From: Coffea arabica
Lineage: Eukaryota; Streptophyta; Magnoliopsida; Gentianales; Rubiaceae
Assembly (NCBI RefSeq): GCF_036785885.1
Contig: NC_092317.1
Coordinates: 1,180,501-1,244,500, forward strand
Length of the DNA: 64,000 bases
Reading direction: 5' to 3'
Positions 11,201-22,880 of this stretch are shown piece by piece (within the stretch, counting starts at the first letter, position 1; every line of letters begins with the position of its first letter). Below the pieces are notes generated by a model. The model had not been told where the DNA came from. It saw only the letters and a program-made list of their open reading frames with translations, and ran no database searches. A program made the position numbers and the translations under genes.

Positions 11201-14200
11201 AACATCTTAGAGAGATTAACCATACTTGTATGACCATATGACAGCTACCATATCAAGATTTATAAGCAATAAGCATACAGGAAACAATAAACATCCACTG
11301 GAATACATTCAATAACACAATACTGTCTTCAGATAATTTATAAATCATACCAAAAAGACAACATAGTCAAATTTAAAGATGTACATTCTATGCCAATTGT
11401 TGATAACAGATTCTTTTAGATTTTAGAAAGAATAAACAAATAGTGAAATATAGTCAGACCTAGTATTAAACAAAAAAAGTAGTGATAAATAAAATAGTGA
11501 AAAGTAGCTGCCCAAAGAAAAAAAAAACTAAACAAAGATTGTAATGTTCAACTTTATAAAATTACTAGTAGTAAAATACTTTCCAACAGATGTCTTTTAG
11601 TGTATTTGCTTCTAGATTGATATTTCATTTTAGTTGGAAAAGCTTCTAGATGGATGAAAAAAAAACCATAATCACCACAAAACATGAGATTTTAACACAT
11701 GATGTCATTATAAAAGTAACAAATCAGCACCAATTACCACTTAAATATAAGTATAACCTCTGAAATAAGGCAATCAATTATGCTTGTAAAAATGCATACC
11801 TTTTTGATGACCCATAAGTTGATGGCCCCTGCCAGTATATTGACTGTTTGGGAATGACCTAGTCATAGCTGCCGATTCAGGTAGTACATTTTGACTAGAT
11901 TGGTCACCTTTAGATACATTACCAAAAGAACGTGGTGATTCTCTTGAGGAGGGGCCTTCCCGTCCCAGATGCAAAGTTGAAAAGGAGCTGTTCTGGGAAG
12001 ATGAAAATCTAGCAGAAGGATCAGAATTCTGACGCTGAGCACCCACAGCACCAACTTCACGTTTTATAGCCCCAATCTTAGAAGCTGCTCTGGAATCAGG
12101 AGATGGCACATGAACAGGGTCCGAAGAAGAAGAATAAACCCCAACTACAGAATTATTCAGTGATGCTGTAGAAGGTATCTCGGAATCATTTGGCTTCACA
12201 GACAGCACCTGTAGAGCAGTATTAGGAACTGTTTGCTGCCTCTCCCCAAACAAATCTTTCTTCACAGGGACACTCATAATACCATCCTTGGATTGCCCAG
12301 ATTGTAAATCAGTAGGGCCATTCGAAACTTGAAATGCTTGGCGTCCAAAATGTGGCTTTTGATTCATAGAAACTCCTGCAGAGGTACTGCATTGCAACAG
12401 ACATTAAAGGCTTGGGATGACACCAAAATTATTTTTCCACCTTTATGAAGTCACTATGTGAGAGAGTGTGTGTGTGTGTGTTCAGTAACACACAACTTTA
12501 CCTCTTTACAGAAGCATTATTAACCGTTGGATCACTGATAGAAGTTGAACTTTGCACAGGCTTTGAATCTTGGTAAGAATTCTGATTAACTCTGTTGTCA
12601 CGTACAACACGAAACTCACGACTGAATCCTAGATGCAGGCAAGTCCCAATGATCAAAAAGCAGACCACTTAAAAATCTTTTAGTTGTGACAACCCACAAA
12701 GAATATCTCAGCTTTAACATGAAGAATAAAAGTGAGATATAGCACCTTGCATATACAAAATGATGATAAATACATAATCAAAAGCGGGCAGAACCATGTG
12801 AACAAGTGAACAAGAAGACCAAAGCTAACCATGTAAACTTAAAGGAGCACATTAACTTGAACCAGAAAATATATAAACAGCTACCAGTTAAGCTTGACCA
12901 AAACAGCCGTAGAATCATATTATCTCCACATGGACGAGCAACAGCCTATCTAGTAGTAAATGAACAGCAAGATTTATACATTCTACAGGAATTAAAATGA
13001 ATGTACGACTCTGTCTGACCCCAAAACCTGGAATAAACAATATGAACCCTCTCCAATTTCCATCAGACACAGAAGGCTAAATAATGTTTTGAGTGAGATT
13101 TCTGGCACTATTTTTACCCCCACAAAGGGAAGATAAGAGAAACAGATGGATCTTAACATGCAGTATCAGTAAATTACAGAAGAAGAACACACCAAAAATT
13201 TTTGAACTAGATGTACCATATGATCCTCATTTAAAGAAACAGGTAATCAAATATGTGAAAATCATACATGGTACAAGCTAGAATGACAGAAAATTAAAAA
13301 TTCAAGTAAAACTGGATCAACTTAAGCTCATATTACCCGATGAAGTATTGCGAACATGGGTAAGTCTTCTCATATTGCGGTCGGAATAAGTATTCAATTT
13401 CACTGCTTGACCTCCATGCTCAAGATATCTTTTTGGTTCTGCAGCTGCAGAACTCGTGTATCCTGGATTCTGATTAAAAATGCAAAGAGCATCCTAATTT
13501 CAGTGGTTACAACTCAATAATAAAATTCAGCTGATTTGAATAAGAATTAACTCAACTAGGATCCTGACTTAATCATCAAGTCATAAATGGCAAAAAAAGT
13601 CCTTTCACTTTTTCCAAAGGAGGTCTAACAAGATTTAAACGTGCTTGGATAGGAGATTATTTGAAATAATTACTGTAGCACTTTGGTGGTTTAATGTATG
13701 TGAGATAAAAAGATGTGTTGGAAATTGTGTTTGTGATGCAAGCAAATAATTTTTTGCCAAATCATGGTTATCCAAAGAGAAGAGAGTGGAAGACGAAATA
13801 TCATATAGGGAGGGGAGAAAACTTCTCCTGTTTTAGCCAGCAAAGATATTCCTGTTATATTCAAAAGAAGCAATGTGAAAAATGCACACCTCTTTCTTCT
13901 TGTCCTTTTTTCTCTTCACTTCATGAAATGGATCTGAAGAAGAGATTTGACAAGTTAAGCAATGTTTTTAGCAATAATCAAGGAACAAAAAACCTTTACA
14001 TAAGGCAAACCCACAAAAATGGATTCATAATTGTTAAAAAGAAATGAACCAGAAGGTCATCAAAGAAAAGAGTTTGAGAAAAATATTAATAACCACCAAC
14101 AGAGTGCAGCACATCAACCACAATGGAAAAGCACAAAACAAAAAATGTGTATAAAGCAACTGAACTGTGGTGCACAGGAAGAAAAATAAAAAATAAAATT

Positions 14201-15005
14201 AACATTTAAACAAAAAAAACTGTTTATCTGCAAATTTCCATATTTAGACCAGGAATTACTAACAAAGACTTTAGAATTGAATTGTGCATAAAACACTAGA
14301 AACCAAAGAACCAGGCAATAAAAAAAAAGAAAAAAAATGCCCCACTAGATATCTTGATCATCCACCTAACATGATTATAATGCCTGATACTCCAAACTCT
14401 TTCTACTCATTTGATCAGATGAAATTTGACAAAAGCTGGGGACGAATAGCTTTTTGGCATCTTTCAATTGAACATGGATTTTAGCGTTTCGACACCCAAC
14501 TGCTAGGTTGCCTAAAAAGCAATAGGGCTGCACAAGCTCCCCAAGTGCTGCGACCAAAGGGGCCTTAAAGTACATATAAAATTGACACCGCAAGTGTCAA
14601 TATTGCTAACCGAAGAAACATCAAAAAACTGAGAAGAAAAAAAGGGCCATAAATTCACTTCAGCAACTAATTTTGCCAATGACAAAATCACTGCAAACTT
14701 AACACTATTAAGAAAACACAAAAGAAAAAGGAAACAGGCAAAAAAGGGTAAAACAAGCCAAAGAAAAGGTAGAAGAAGTATAACACAATGAGGGCATGAT
14801 TAAAATAAGCCAAAAAGAAAGGACCTTGATAAAGCAATTTTTGAGCAGCGTCGTTAGGATCCATATTGGTCTCTTTAAGGGCAGCATATATGTCACCATC
14901 AGTGTGATTGCCCACTATTTCTTTGATTGATTGAATGGTTTTCATCAGCCCTGCCGATACAATTTGCGTCGTCCCTCCTCCATCGATTCTCGCACCGGAG
15001 ACCAT
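8265..15005 (-). CDS. GBF-interacting protein 1-like, ten exons
   Basis: I built the model from GT-AG junctions. Exons (minus): 15005-14825, 13933-13890, 13469-13337, 12628-12502, 12386-11800, 11046-10716, 10423-10150, 10063-9971, 9624-9178, 8597-8265. They sum to 2550 nt, giving 849 residues with phase kept at every junction. The start is the ATG at 15005 (MVSGARIDGG). The N-terminal ~60 residues match the GIP1 N-terminal (DUF1296) helical domain (KTIQSIKEIVGNHTDGDIY, LKETNMDPNDAAQKLL), followed by a basic DPFHEVKRKKDKKKE segment. The middle is Ser-rich and disordered, with conserved NKEWKPK and RCRLTFGSLG blocks. The C-terminal third is Tyr/Pro/Gln-rich and ends LSHLNWTGNF. The family was found as a partner of G-box binding bZIP factors and acts as a nuclear co-factor or chaperone; no enzyme motif is visible. 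Confidence 0.88.
13644..13777. mobile_element. Small MITE-like element in a GIP1-like intron
   Basis: About 134 bp with imperfect inverted ends: CTTGGATAGGAGATTATTTG on the left and the complement of CAAATCATGGTTATCCAAAG on the right. It lies inside the intron between exons 2 and 3 of the GIP1-like gene. A clearly related stretch occurs at about 61720-61830. No coding potential. Confidence 0.5.
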
Positions 15006-15400
15006 CTCAATCAAATTATAGAGTCAATATATATATGTATACTGTTATAGTATTTTGTAGTAGTACGAATTAGAAAAATGTGCGTATAGGTACGATATGA
15101 CAAAAATGAAAACCCTAGATTATTTCACCCACTGGAGACAGAAAGGAGAACGGATGTGGTTTTAACTTTTAATTGAAGACGAAGGGTTTTGTGTTTTAAA
15201 AGATATATTGATGAGTTGAGAGAGAGAGAGAAGGGAAAGGCAAAGCTGAGAACGGCTGATTAGATGACAGGGGCTGGGGCTGGGGCTGGAGAGAAGGAGA
15301 TACATAGAGACGGAGACGGGTGGGAAATAAGGGGGTTTGGGAGCGAGGGTTTTGGACACGTTTTCATATTTTCAGTTCTCAATTTTTAGGGCTTTACAGT
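15006..15400 (-). other. Probable leader and promoter of the GIP1-like gene
   Basis: A CT-rich stretch on the gene strand (15200-15245) and a TA-rich run at about 15028-15045 precede the ATG. The transcription start cannot be fixed by eye. Confidence 0.4.
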
Positions 15401-15918
15401 AACAGCATGACACTGCGTTGCTTCCAATCCAAAATTGGCCATAATTAGTGCCAAAAGAAAATTACGCAAATACAAATTCAGTTGAGAACAGAATCAAAAC
15501 CAAAAGCTTATTCGAGCTTGTAAATCAAAAATTACCAAAGTGGTGATCTTTATTCATCCTCGGTCATTGTTACATGAGGAAATATGAATTAAATTGATTA
15601 AGATTTATACTGACTGAATTTCAATTTTCGAAAAATGTATGTTTGTATTGATGATTATTTGTAAAAAAAAATATTTTCATAGATACGCTTTTTAATCATT
15701 TTCTTTTTCGCTTTTTGAACCTCATTTTTGTCTCGCATATATCATATTACGAAAAGTACTATCATATTATTCTGAATAAATTTTCTAAATAATCTCTTAT
15801 CTAAAAATTTTGGAAAATGTAATTCTACTTAATTATAATTTTTACAAATAATCTTCTATCCATACAAATTTTTATCTCACAAAATTATGACTTTATCAAA
15901 AAAAAATCTAGATACATG

Positions 15919-16571
15919 TAGGGCTGTCAACAGGTCAGGTTTGGACCCGGACCCAATAGTTTTTTAGAGATATAGATTAAGCAATAATTTCATTACCCGA
16001 ACCCGAATCCGGATCCGTTTACTCTCATAAAAAAACAGGTCTGATACAGAATATATGATTTCGATTCGTATTCGACTCGGACCCGTATATCCGTTTGGAT
16101 TAGCTGTTTTTGGGGATATTTTTGAAAAATTTTGCTGTAGCAAAGTTTTAAGATTATATTTTGGGATACTTAAGAGTAGAAGAGTTTCTAAAATATATTT
16201 TGAAATAATTTTTAAAATTTTAAAAAATTTAAACAAATTTTTAGATTACCTTTTAGAGTACTTTTTAAAAATTTTTATTGTATTTGAAAAATTAGTTTTT
16301 AAAAAGCAGTTCCATCCAAACATTATCCTTTACCAAATTAACAAATCCTAATCTTGTTGAGGCCATATTTTTAAATACAATAATATTTCTAAATACATTA
16401 TTTTTGTTGGGTTTTATTTTTTTAGGTAGACTCGGATCCGATCTGGGATCCGTGGACCCGATTCTGGAACCCTAAGCACAAGATTCATTGTGTATACGGG
16501 TTGGGTACGAATTGGCACATTATAACGAGTCTGGGTTCGGAATTTTTAATTTTGACCCGTTGACAACCCTA
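15919..16571. mobile_element. hAT-type MITE (653 bp) holding a nested insertion
   Basis: The termini are inverted: TAGGGCTGTCAACAGGTCA on the left, and the complement of TGACCCGTTGACAACCCTA on the right. They are flanked by GATACATG (15911-15918) and GATACATA (16572-16579), an 8-bp target duplication with one mismatch, as hAT elements make. The arms are rich in GGATCCG/GACCCG palindromic sequence. No transposase frame is present, so it is non-autonomous. A second element occupies its centre. Confidence 0.65.
16093..16323. mobile_element. Nested MITE with GTTTGGAT ends
   Basis: About 230 bp bounded by GTTTGGAT and ATCCAAAC, lying inside the hAT-type MITE. Its body (AGCTGTTTTTGGGG, CTGTAGCAAAGTTTT, TTTAAAATATATTTT-type blocks) is strongly similar to 55055-55261. 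It must be younger than its host element. The flanking target duplication is not clear by eye. Confidence 0.55.
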
Positions 16572-17319
16572 GATACATAGTCTCGTTCATATTGCAATTT
16601 TTTTATAGTTTTTATTTAAAAAATACATATGTGAGGTAGAAGAGGTTGTTGAGAAATGTGTAAGGAAAATTTTCCAAAAAAATGTAGCAATCCAAATATG
16701 CTGATTTTCTCTTGAAAATAATAAACCTACTTAATAGGTGATCATGCAAATACGTCTCCAAACCTTTGTGCAAAAGCAAAAGAAAGTCGAAAATAATTTT
16801 TTAAAAAAGTGAAAAAAAGGAAACGCTCGTTGTATGCTTACAGAGCGATCAAAACTTGCATGGGCCAAGTGGATCCTGTTGGTTGTTTTACTAGTCATTC
16901 AGGCAGCGAAGACTACAAAAACAGACTTCTATTGGAGCAAAGAGCCTGGTCCAAAATCCACTTGCCCAAAATGGACAAGCCCTACGTTAAAATATGCGTA
17001 TATTGGCAGAGTACAGAATTACTGGCGGAGTCTTCTTATATTTTTCCTTTACTCGGAGAAGCTTCTTGCGGTCTGCTTCTGCCTGCTATAGTATCAGATA
17101 TTTCTTCAAATATGGTAGTAGTAAACAGCATTTACTCCGTGAATTTTCATTTGATTTCAAATCTTTCTAAATAGAGTTTTTTTTTTCCAGCAACGATACA
17201 TTATATAACCTACTCTATCCTAATCTAGGGGGAGGGAGAGCCTAAGAAGGTTTGTGTTAGGGGTTAATGGGTATACAGACCCAACTAAATTAAGGGAGTG
17301 CTATGATACTACCTTTAGA

Positions 17320-17412
17320 TTTTTTTTTGCTGCAGGTGAGGTTTGAACTCTCACCTACAATCCAATGAGGGATTTAAGTCTCTCTCTTGTGGCCACTGAG
17401 CTAAGCTCAATG
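17320..17412 (-). mobile_element. tRNA-derived SINE-like copy
   Basis: On the minus strand, an A-box-like TAGCTCAGTGGCC (17391-17403) is followed by a B-box-like GAGTTCAAACCTC (17338-17350) and then an A-rich tail. This is the layout of an RNA polymerase III-driven, tRNA-derived SINE. A relative with the same middle segment lies at about 59961-60048. Target duplications were not found by eye. Confidence 0.5.
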
Positions 17413-17716
17413 ATTTCTAAATAGGGTTTGCCTTGACAAACCATTATAGCATGACCCGCCTATTTTAACTTTCACGAACTCCTTTGTCCTATGACATTTT
17501 GCTTCTCAATTTGAATCTACCTCGCTGTTAACTCTAATGTCTAATCTAAAACAGCAAGAAAGTACAAATGACACAGATGATTGTTTTCACTGAAAAAAGT
17601 ACTATGAAAACAGTAAATTATACTTTTCATTTATATTTATATGTGAAAGTTAAATTTTAAATTTAAATTTTGCATAATTATTATTTATCCAACACTTACA
17701 CCGTCAATCCAAAAAA

Positions 17717-17825
17717 GATTAATCCTTATATTTTTATATGTAGTAGTTTTTTTTTTTTTTGGTTGCTCGCCCGGTATCCGAAGTTTTGCCCCGATTAATC
17801 CTTATATTTTTATATGTAGTAGTTT
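17717..17825 (-). mobile_element. 5'-truncated retroposed scrap with 33-bp flanking repeats
   Basis: A 43-bp insert (17750-17792) on the minus strand reads as 32 bp beginning GGGGCAAAACTTCGG and then a poly(A) run. It is bounded on both sides by a perfect 33-bp direct repeat (17717-17749 and 17793-17825). A poly(A) tail plus target duplication is the mark of LINE-mediated retroposition. The insert looks like the 3' end of a SINE. Confidence 0.6.
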
Positions 17826-18634
17826 AACATTAACAGTGTAGGTATAATATTCGACCAAGCCTCTAATATTTTTCACTAATTTCTTTATTTATCAAACAAC
17901 TCCTTTACTAAATGCATAATGAAAACTGGACTACTTTTGCATCTCATTCGTTGTATATAATTAATAGATAAGAAAGCACTGCGTACTATTATTACTTGTG
18001 ATCATTGTTGAGTGATTAGAAAGTGCTCCTTCTTGGGAGCTTAGAACATTTTTTTTTTTAAGGCAAGAACATGAGAAAGATGAACTTGTATGAGCCACGC
18101 CAGAACGCCTGTACAGCTTGGCCAAGACGTCAAGAGACCACGAGGTCATTTTGGAACTACAAAAATGTCCAGAAACAAAATTGCATAATGCCATCGCCAA
18201 TGCTGAGGTACATCCCGCTACTTGCTAGGCTTGCGGTTAATTATTCGCCAATGTGTTTTACTTTTCTTGGCGCAACTTGTTGGTTTGCAGATTGAGAAAT
18301 TACCGTGTTGGCGAGATACATACAGCATTAGTAAAAGTACAGCCAGAAACATTTACTATGAGTCGACTTCTAAACCACATTTTCTCATTATACACATTGG
18401 CTTCTATAAACCAACCACCACTTCAATCATTACATAAACCAATGAAATTAAAAGTAGCGCAGAGGAGGGGAAAAAGAAAAAAAAAAAAACAGCCGGTGAA
18501 GAGAAATCCAATCGCATAGACACATAACAAACCTAATTGAAGTGGCAGCATCACATATATAGCAATTTGTAGATAGATTTGACGACCAAGCAGTAGAAGA
18601 ATGTAATTGTCTGCCCTCGAGGTTTATTGCTAAA

Positions 18635-21600
18635 TTACAAGTATTGTTCTTGAATCCTGGCTCTATTTGCTTCCCACCACAATCTTGCCTGCATTTCTCC
18701 AAATCTTTCTCGGCTGCACGCAAAGAATTACAACCAAATAAGATTACAATGTCTGATGCTTCTGAATGTGAATTGCATCATCACAACCACCAGATAAATG
18801 TCCAATATTTGATCAGAAAACATATCAGGAAAAATTTAAGCCCAAAAGATTGTCCAGTCTGAGGGATGGTTCCTCTTCTTATGGACTGGTCAAATAGTGT
18901 AGTTGATCTAGGTATGCACAGCATTTGCAATGACTTGTAAGTCATCCGGGTGTTCTAGTTCAAAAAACATGGCACACAATGTTCCAACGAAGACATTTTG
19001 TGCTAAAGGCCGATTGTTCTGACAAGCAGTTCAATGTGGGTGAAAGTGTAGAGGAGAACCGCTTACCTAAATCGGACCCGTCTAAGTTCTCTGTTTCCAC
19101 CTGGCAAGGCCCTGATTGTTATGTAAACCCCAGGCTCATCTTGCTCAACCCACTCGGATTCCATATCACTGGCATTGCTAACTGAGAGCTCTCCCGAGCA
19201 GTCAGCTTCTCTAGATAAACTACTCCGTGCAGAAGCATCGATGGATGATGTCTCAGTTCTTGCAGCACTGATGCTTGAAAGTTTTGGGGTTGAAGTAAGC
19301 CCCGCTGACTCGTAGTAAGTACGAGGATGCATAGGGTGGTTTTCAAGTGAATCTGACGAATAATGGCCCATCCCAAGTGCACGGTGGAAATTTCTGGGTA
19401 AGCGTTCTTTGTTTAGTGGTGGTGTTGCAGGGCTGTCTTCAGCAGATTCCATTTTTGAGATCTGAATCAAAAGAAATTACTCAACAACCAATGCCATAGA
19501 TATTACATACATGAGTTGCATGCTGTGAATGGCACATAATTGCTAATGTTTACAACTGCGAATAAAAAACTGTTCAAGTTTTCATTTTTTATCTTTAACT
19601 CAATATAAAACCAAGCAGTTATTAAGCTCTAAAATACACATGTCCAAGAATACGAGGAACACGGCAAGATCACTAATAGGCCGAAAAGATGCACCTCATC
19701 TTCAGATCTTGGTGGAGTTGGCAGCGGTACTGCTTGCTGATTGAACTTCTGGACATTGTATAGCTCCATTACCTTGTCATAGTTCTCCGCCCACCATCGT
19801 TGAGCTTGCCATTTGTTAAACATCTCACGACTGACACCATCAACAAAGCAATAAGATACCATATCAGTTACATTTGACATCAAAGAATCCAGAATGTTTA
19901 CCATGCAACTGATCATAACTTTCGGTCCCCAGAAAGCAAAATGATAAGGAGAAGGAATACACTATTCTATTGGGAGGGGAAGTAAAGTAACAACATTCAA
20001 GGATGTTGTGGTTGATGTCTGAAAGGTACCAAACTAGCGAACTTTACTGTCCATCACTTGAGATTCAGCAAGTCAGTTATTTGACAGTTAAGTACATTTC
20101 GGTCGAATTAGGACCGTCCATTGGAGGATGTTGGTGTATATGACATGCTACATCCTCTAAGATATATAATTTGTCCTTATTTATTGATTACGCTTATTGC
20201 CTATTTCATTGATCATAGTTGACCACTGCATTTATCAAGCCAGTTACGGCAAGTCTTGGAAGGAAGCAAGCTGCTGCTTTGACCAAGAAATAAAGCTAAG
20301 AGCGAGCAAACTAGTTAGAGTGTTTGCAGTATTCCTTTTATTACGGTAATCTAATAGCTGAAAAGGGGGGGGGGGGGGAACCAAGGAAATGAAAATACTT
20401 AAGAATATATGAAGCTACGCAGCTTGGCATGATGAAAGGAATTAACGTCCTTAGCAGAATTTCTTGTTCTATTTAGGCCTTAGGGACAATACGAAATTAA
20501 GCAGGATCAACATAAGCTCAAGATGGTCACATTCATCAGATCTCAGGAATCTGGATCAGCAATAATAGGCTCCAGGTGTCACCATTATTGATTGGGCCTT
20601 TGGAACCAGGATCGGCAATAATTGGCATCAAGGCCGACATTTCAAATCAGAAACTTGTTTATGCTGCATGGTTTAACACGAGAATAATTTTTACTACAAA
20701 TTCTGTTCATAAACAGGACAAGAGTTTCATGAATGGAACACAAAATTGGGTTCTGCATTTGATTTATGACTCTGTTTCTTTATGATTCACTCGATTAATT
20801 CAACTAAATAAAGTGCACTGAGCGCAGCAGTTGAGGGAAGACTTTAGTTACCAGTTGACCTCTTCCTTTATTAAGCTTTTGGTGCTTACAATAATGTAAA
20901 AGTTAACCTCTTCCACTAGGAATGAGACTTGAGAGCGAGAGTCTGGTCCCCGATGCTTTAAAAGTTTCCTAGCTTTAGGATTCAATGCCGGCAGATTTCG
21001 AAAGTAGGGCAGCCGAAGAAGTGAATTTTTATATGTCCAGTCATAGCCCCTTACCCCCTAAATTAAGGGTTAAGACCCACTTCTCCGGGGGCCGGCCCGC
21101 TTTCCATAAAACCGGGACTGGTGGATCACAATAATGTGCCTTCACATGCCCTATTATTCGATCAACCGCATCGCTGTTAAAACAATTATAGTAATACAAC
21201 TTCCCAGTCCCCTCCACCCCTGACCTTCTCTGAAGCGAACAGTAATAGAACCCGACAATATTTTATTGACTGCCCCAACATAATTCATGCACTATCATCA
21301 TTATCACCGCCAGTATGCATCACTCTCCAACAAATAACGACTTTGATAATTAGATCCAGAAAACTTTTGTTACCCACTTTTATGACACCGGTGAACCAGG
21401 GTTCTGTTCCCGGGTTCCGTTCTGTTCTTCGCAATTATTGACCGTAGACGGGGATTTCCAATGTTGCACCAGACGAGCCTAAACTATATATTTGAAAAAA
21501 AAAAAAGAAAAAGAAAAAAGAAAGAGTAGAGAAGCTAAACAAAGAAGAAGGAAAACTGAAAAGTTGCAGTACCTGAAGCGAATTCGTTTGAGATCATTCC

Positions 21601-22258
21601 CTCCTTGAGGAAGCGAAACAAATGTGATAAGGACGCCAGGCTCGACCTGAGCGACCCATTCCTTGGGCTCGTCTTCTTCCATAAACACGGCCGACTCGGT
21701 CCGGCCGCTGACGGAGGCGGGCGTGGTTTCGCCGCTGGAAAGCACTTTCAATCTGGATTCCATTTCCCTCCCCCAGGGCCGCCTAGGCGTAGAATTGGAG
21801 CTACCAGCAGCAGCAGCTGCTCTAGCGTAGGAGAAGTGATAGCGGCCGGAGACAGAGCCGGGTTCGGAATCGGCGCAGGCATCCCCGCGGTTATTGTGGT
21901 GGTTGGAAGAGCCAGAACAGGGCTTGCAGTTCTTGTACGCACCCGAAGCCTTTATTGCAATGTCCTTGATCTAAAACACAATAATAATAATAATAATAAT
22001 GCCTAATGATCAACAAATGTAAAACTGGAATGAAAATATTACTCCGTAGAGAATTATGTAGCAGAATGAAAAGGGCAGAGTAATGGATGGATTATGGATA
22101 TCAGACTACAGTACTTGAGAAGTGAGGGCTTTGATGGCTTGTCTAGTGGAGGGAGTGGAAATAGCGGCGGCGGCGGCGTCGTCGTCATCATCATGCTGGG
22201 GTTGGGGAAGAGATGCGGCATTGAGGTGTTGGTTAGAGCAAGCTATACAAGTCAACAT
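18635..22258 (-). CDS. BRX: BREVIS RADIX (BRX) protein, five exons
   Basis: Exons (minus): 22258-22115, 21970-21573, 19830-19695, 19461-19067, 18713-18635. They total 1152 nt, giving 383 residues, with all junctions GT-AG and in phase. The N-terminus MLTCIACSNQ and the IKALTSQIKDIAIKASGAY block match the conserved BRX N-terminal motif. BRX domain 1 spans about residues 149-211 (EWVAQVEPGVLITF, DLKRIRFSREMFNKWQAQRW, ELYNVQKF). BRX domain 2 spans about 328-383 (EWVEQDEPGVYITI, FGEMQARLWWEANRARIQEQ) and ends at the stop. Exon 1 codes for five Asp then five Ala from a short triplet repeat. In Arabidopsis BRX controls root protophloem differentiation and links auxin with PIN-mediated transport at the plasma membrane. 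Length and domain order fit the family (about 340-390 residues). Confidence 0.93.
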
Positions 22259-22880
22259 TATTTGCTGCTTGATTGGACCAGAGCTGCGCGCCGAGGAATT
22301 GAGAATGCAGAATAGTTTTGCCTTTTGGGTGGGGGATCTCCCCTAGTAAATCAAAGTTTAGCTTTCGCCCCCGGGGCCCGGCCGGGGGGAGGGGGGGGAA
22401 TCTGAACAAAAGCAGGCAGCCAACTCGTGGTACCGGGGGAAAAAGTGGGTCAGCAAATCAATGGAGGAGTACATGTACTCGGGAATTTGATCAGGGCATG
22501 ATCAAGTGCGAAGCAAAAAAGACGAGGACGACTCAAGTTATGTTATGAAGCATGAAGGGTCGGTTCAGAAAATTGCAGTAGAAGGTTGGAGAAGGAGAAG
22601 ATTGGAGGGAGAGAGAGAGAGAGAGAGAGATGGCGGAGGCGTTAATTGCCGGGGAAGTAATATAGGAGTAATAGTAATACAAATAGAATAGGCGCGGAGA
22701 TTAAGAGGGGAAGGGAGGGGGTGTTGGATGGATGGTCTGGGGCGATTAATTTAAGAGAAGAAGAAGAGTTGTTGGGTCAAGAAGACAGGAGAGAGAGAGG
22801 AGTGAGATTAGCATTAGACATATAGACAGTCTTAAGAGAGGTGGATCGAAGTTGCCGTTAGCTTCATTTGCTGCAGGATT
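22259..22880 (-). other. Leader and promoter of the BRX gene
   Basis: On the gene strand the stretch upstream of the ATG is CT-rich, with a (CT)n run at about 22609-22631, plus a C/G-rich patch at 22360-22400. This is typical of plant 5' leaders. No certain TATA box was picked out. Confidence 0.4.

Noticed and set aside
15964-16351. Open frames of 90-98 codons on both strands
   Set aside because: They lie wholly within the nested MITEs and owe their length to A/T-rich palindromic sequence.
16809-17174. 121-codon frame on the plus strand
   Set aside because: It does not begin with ATG, has an overlapping frame with a chance hydrophobic stretch, and matches no family.
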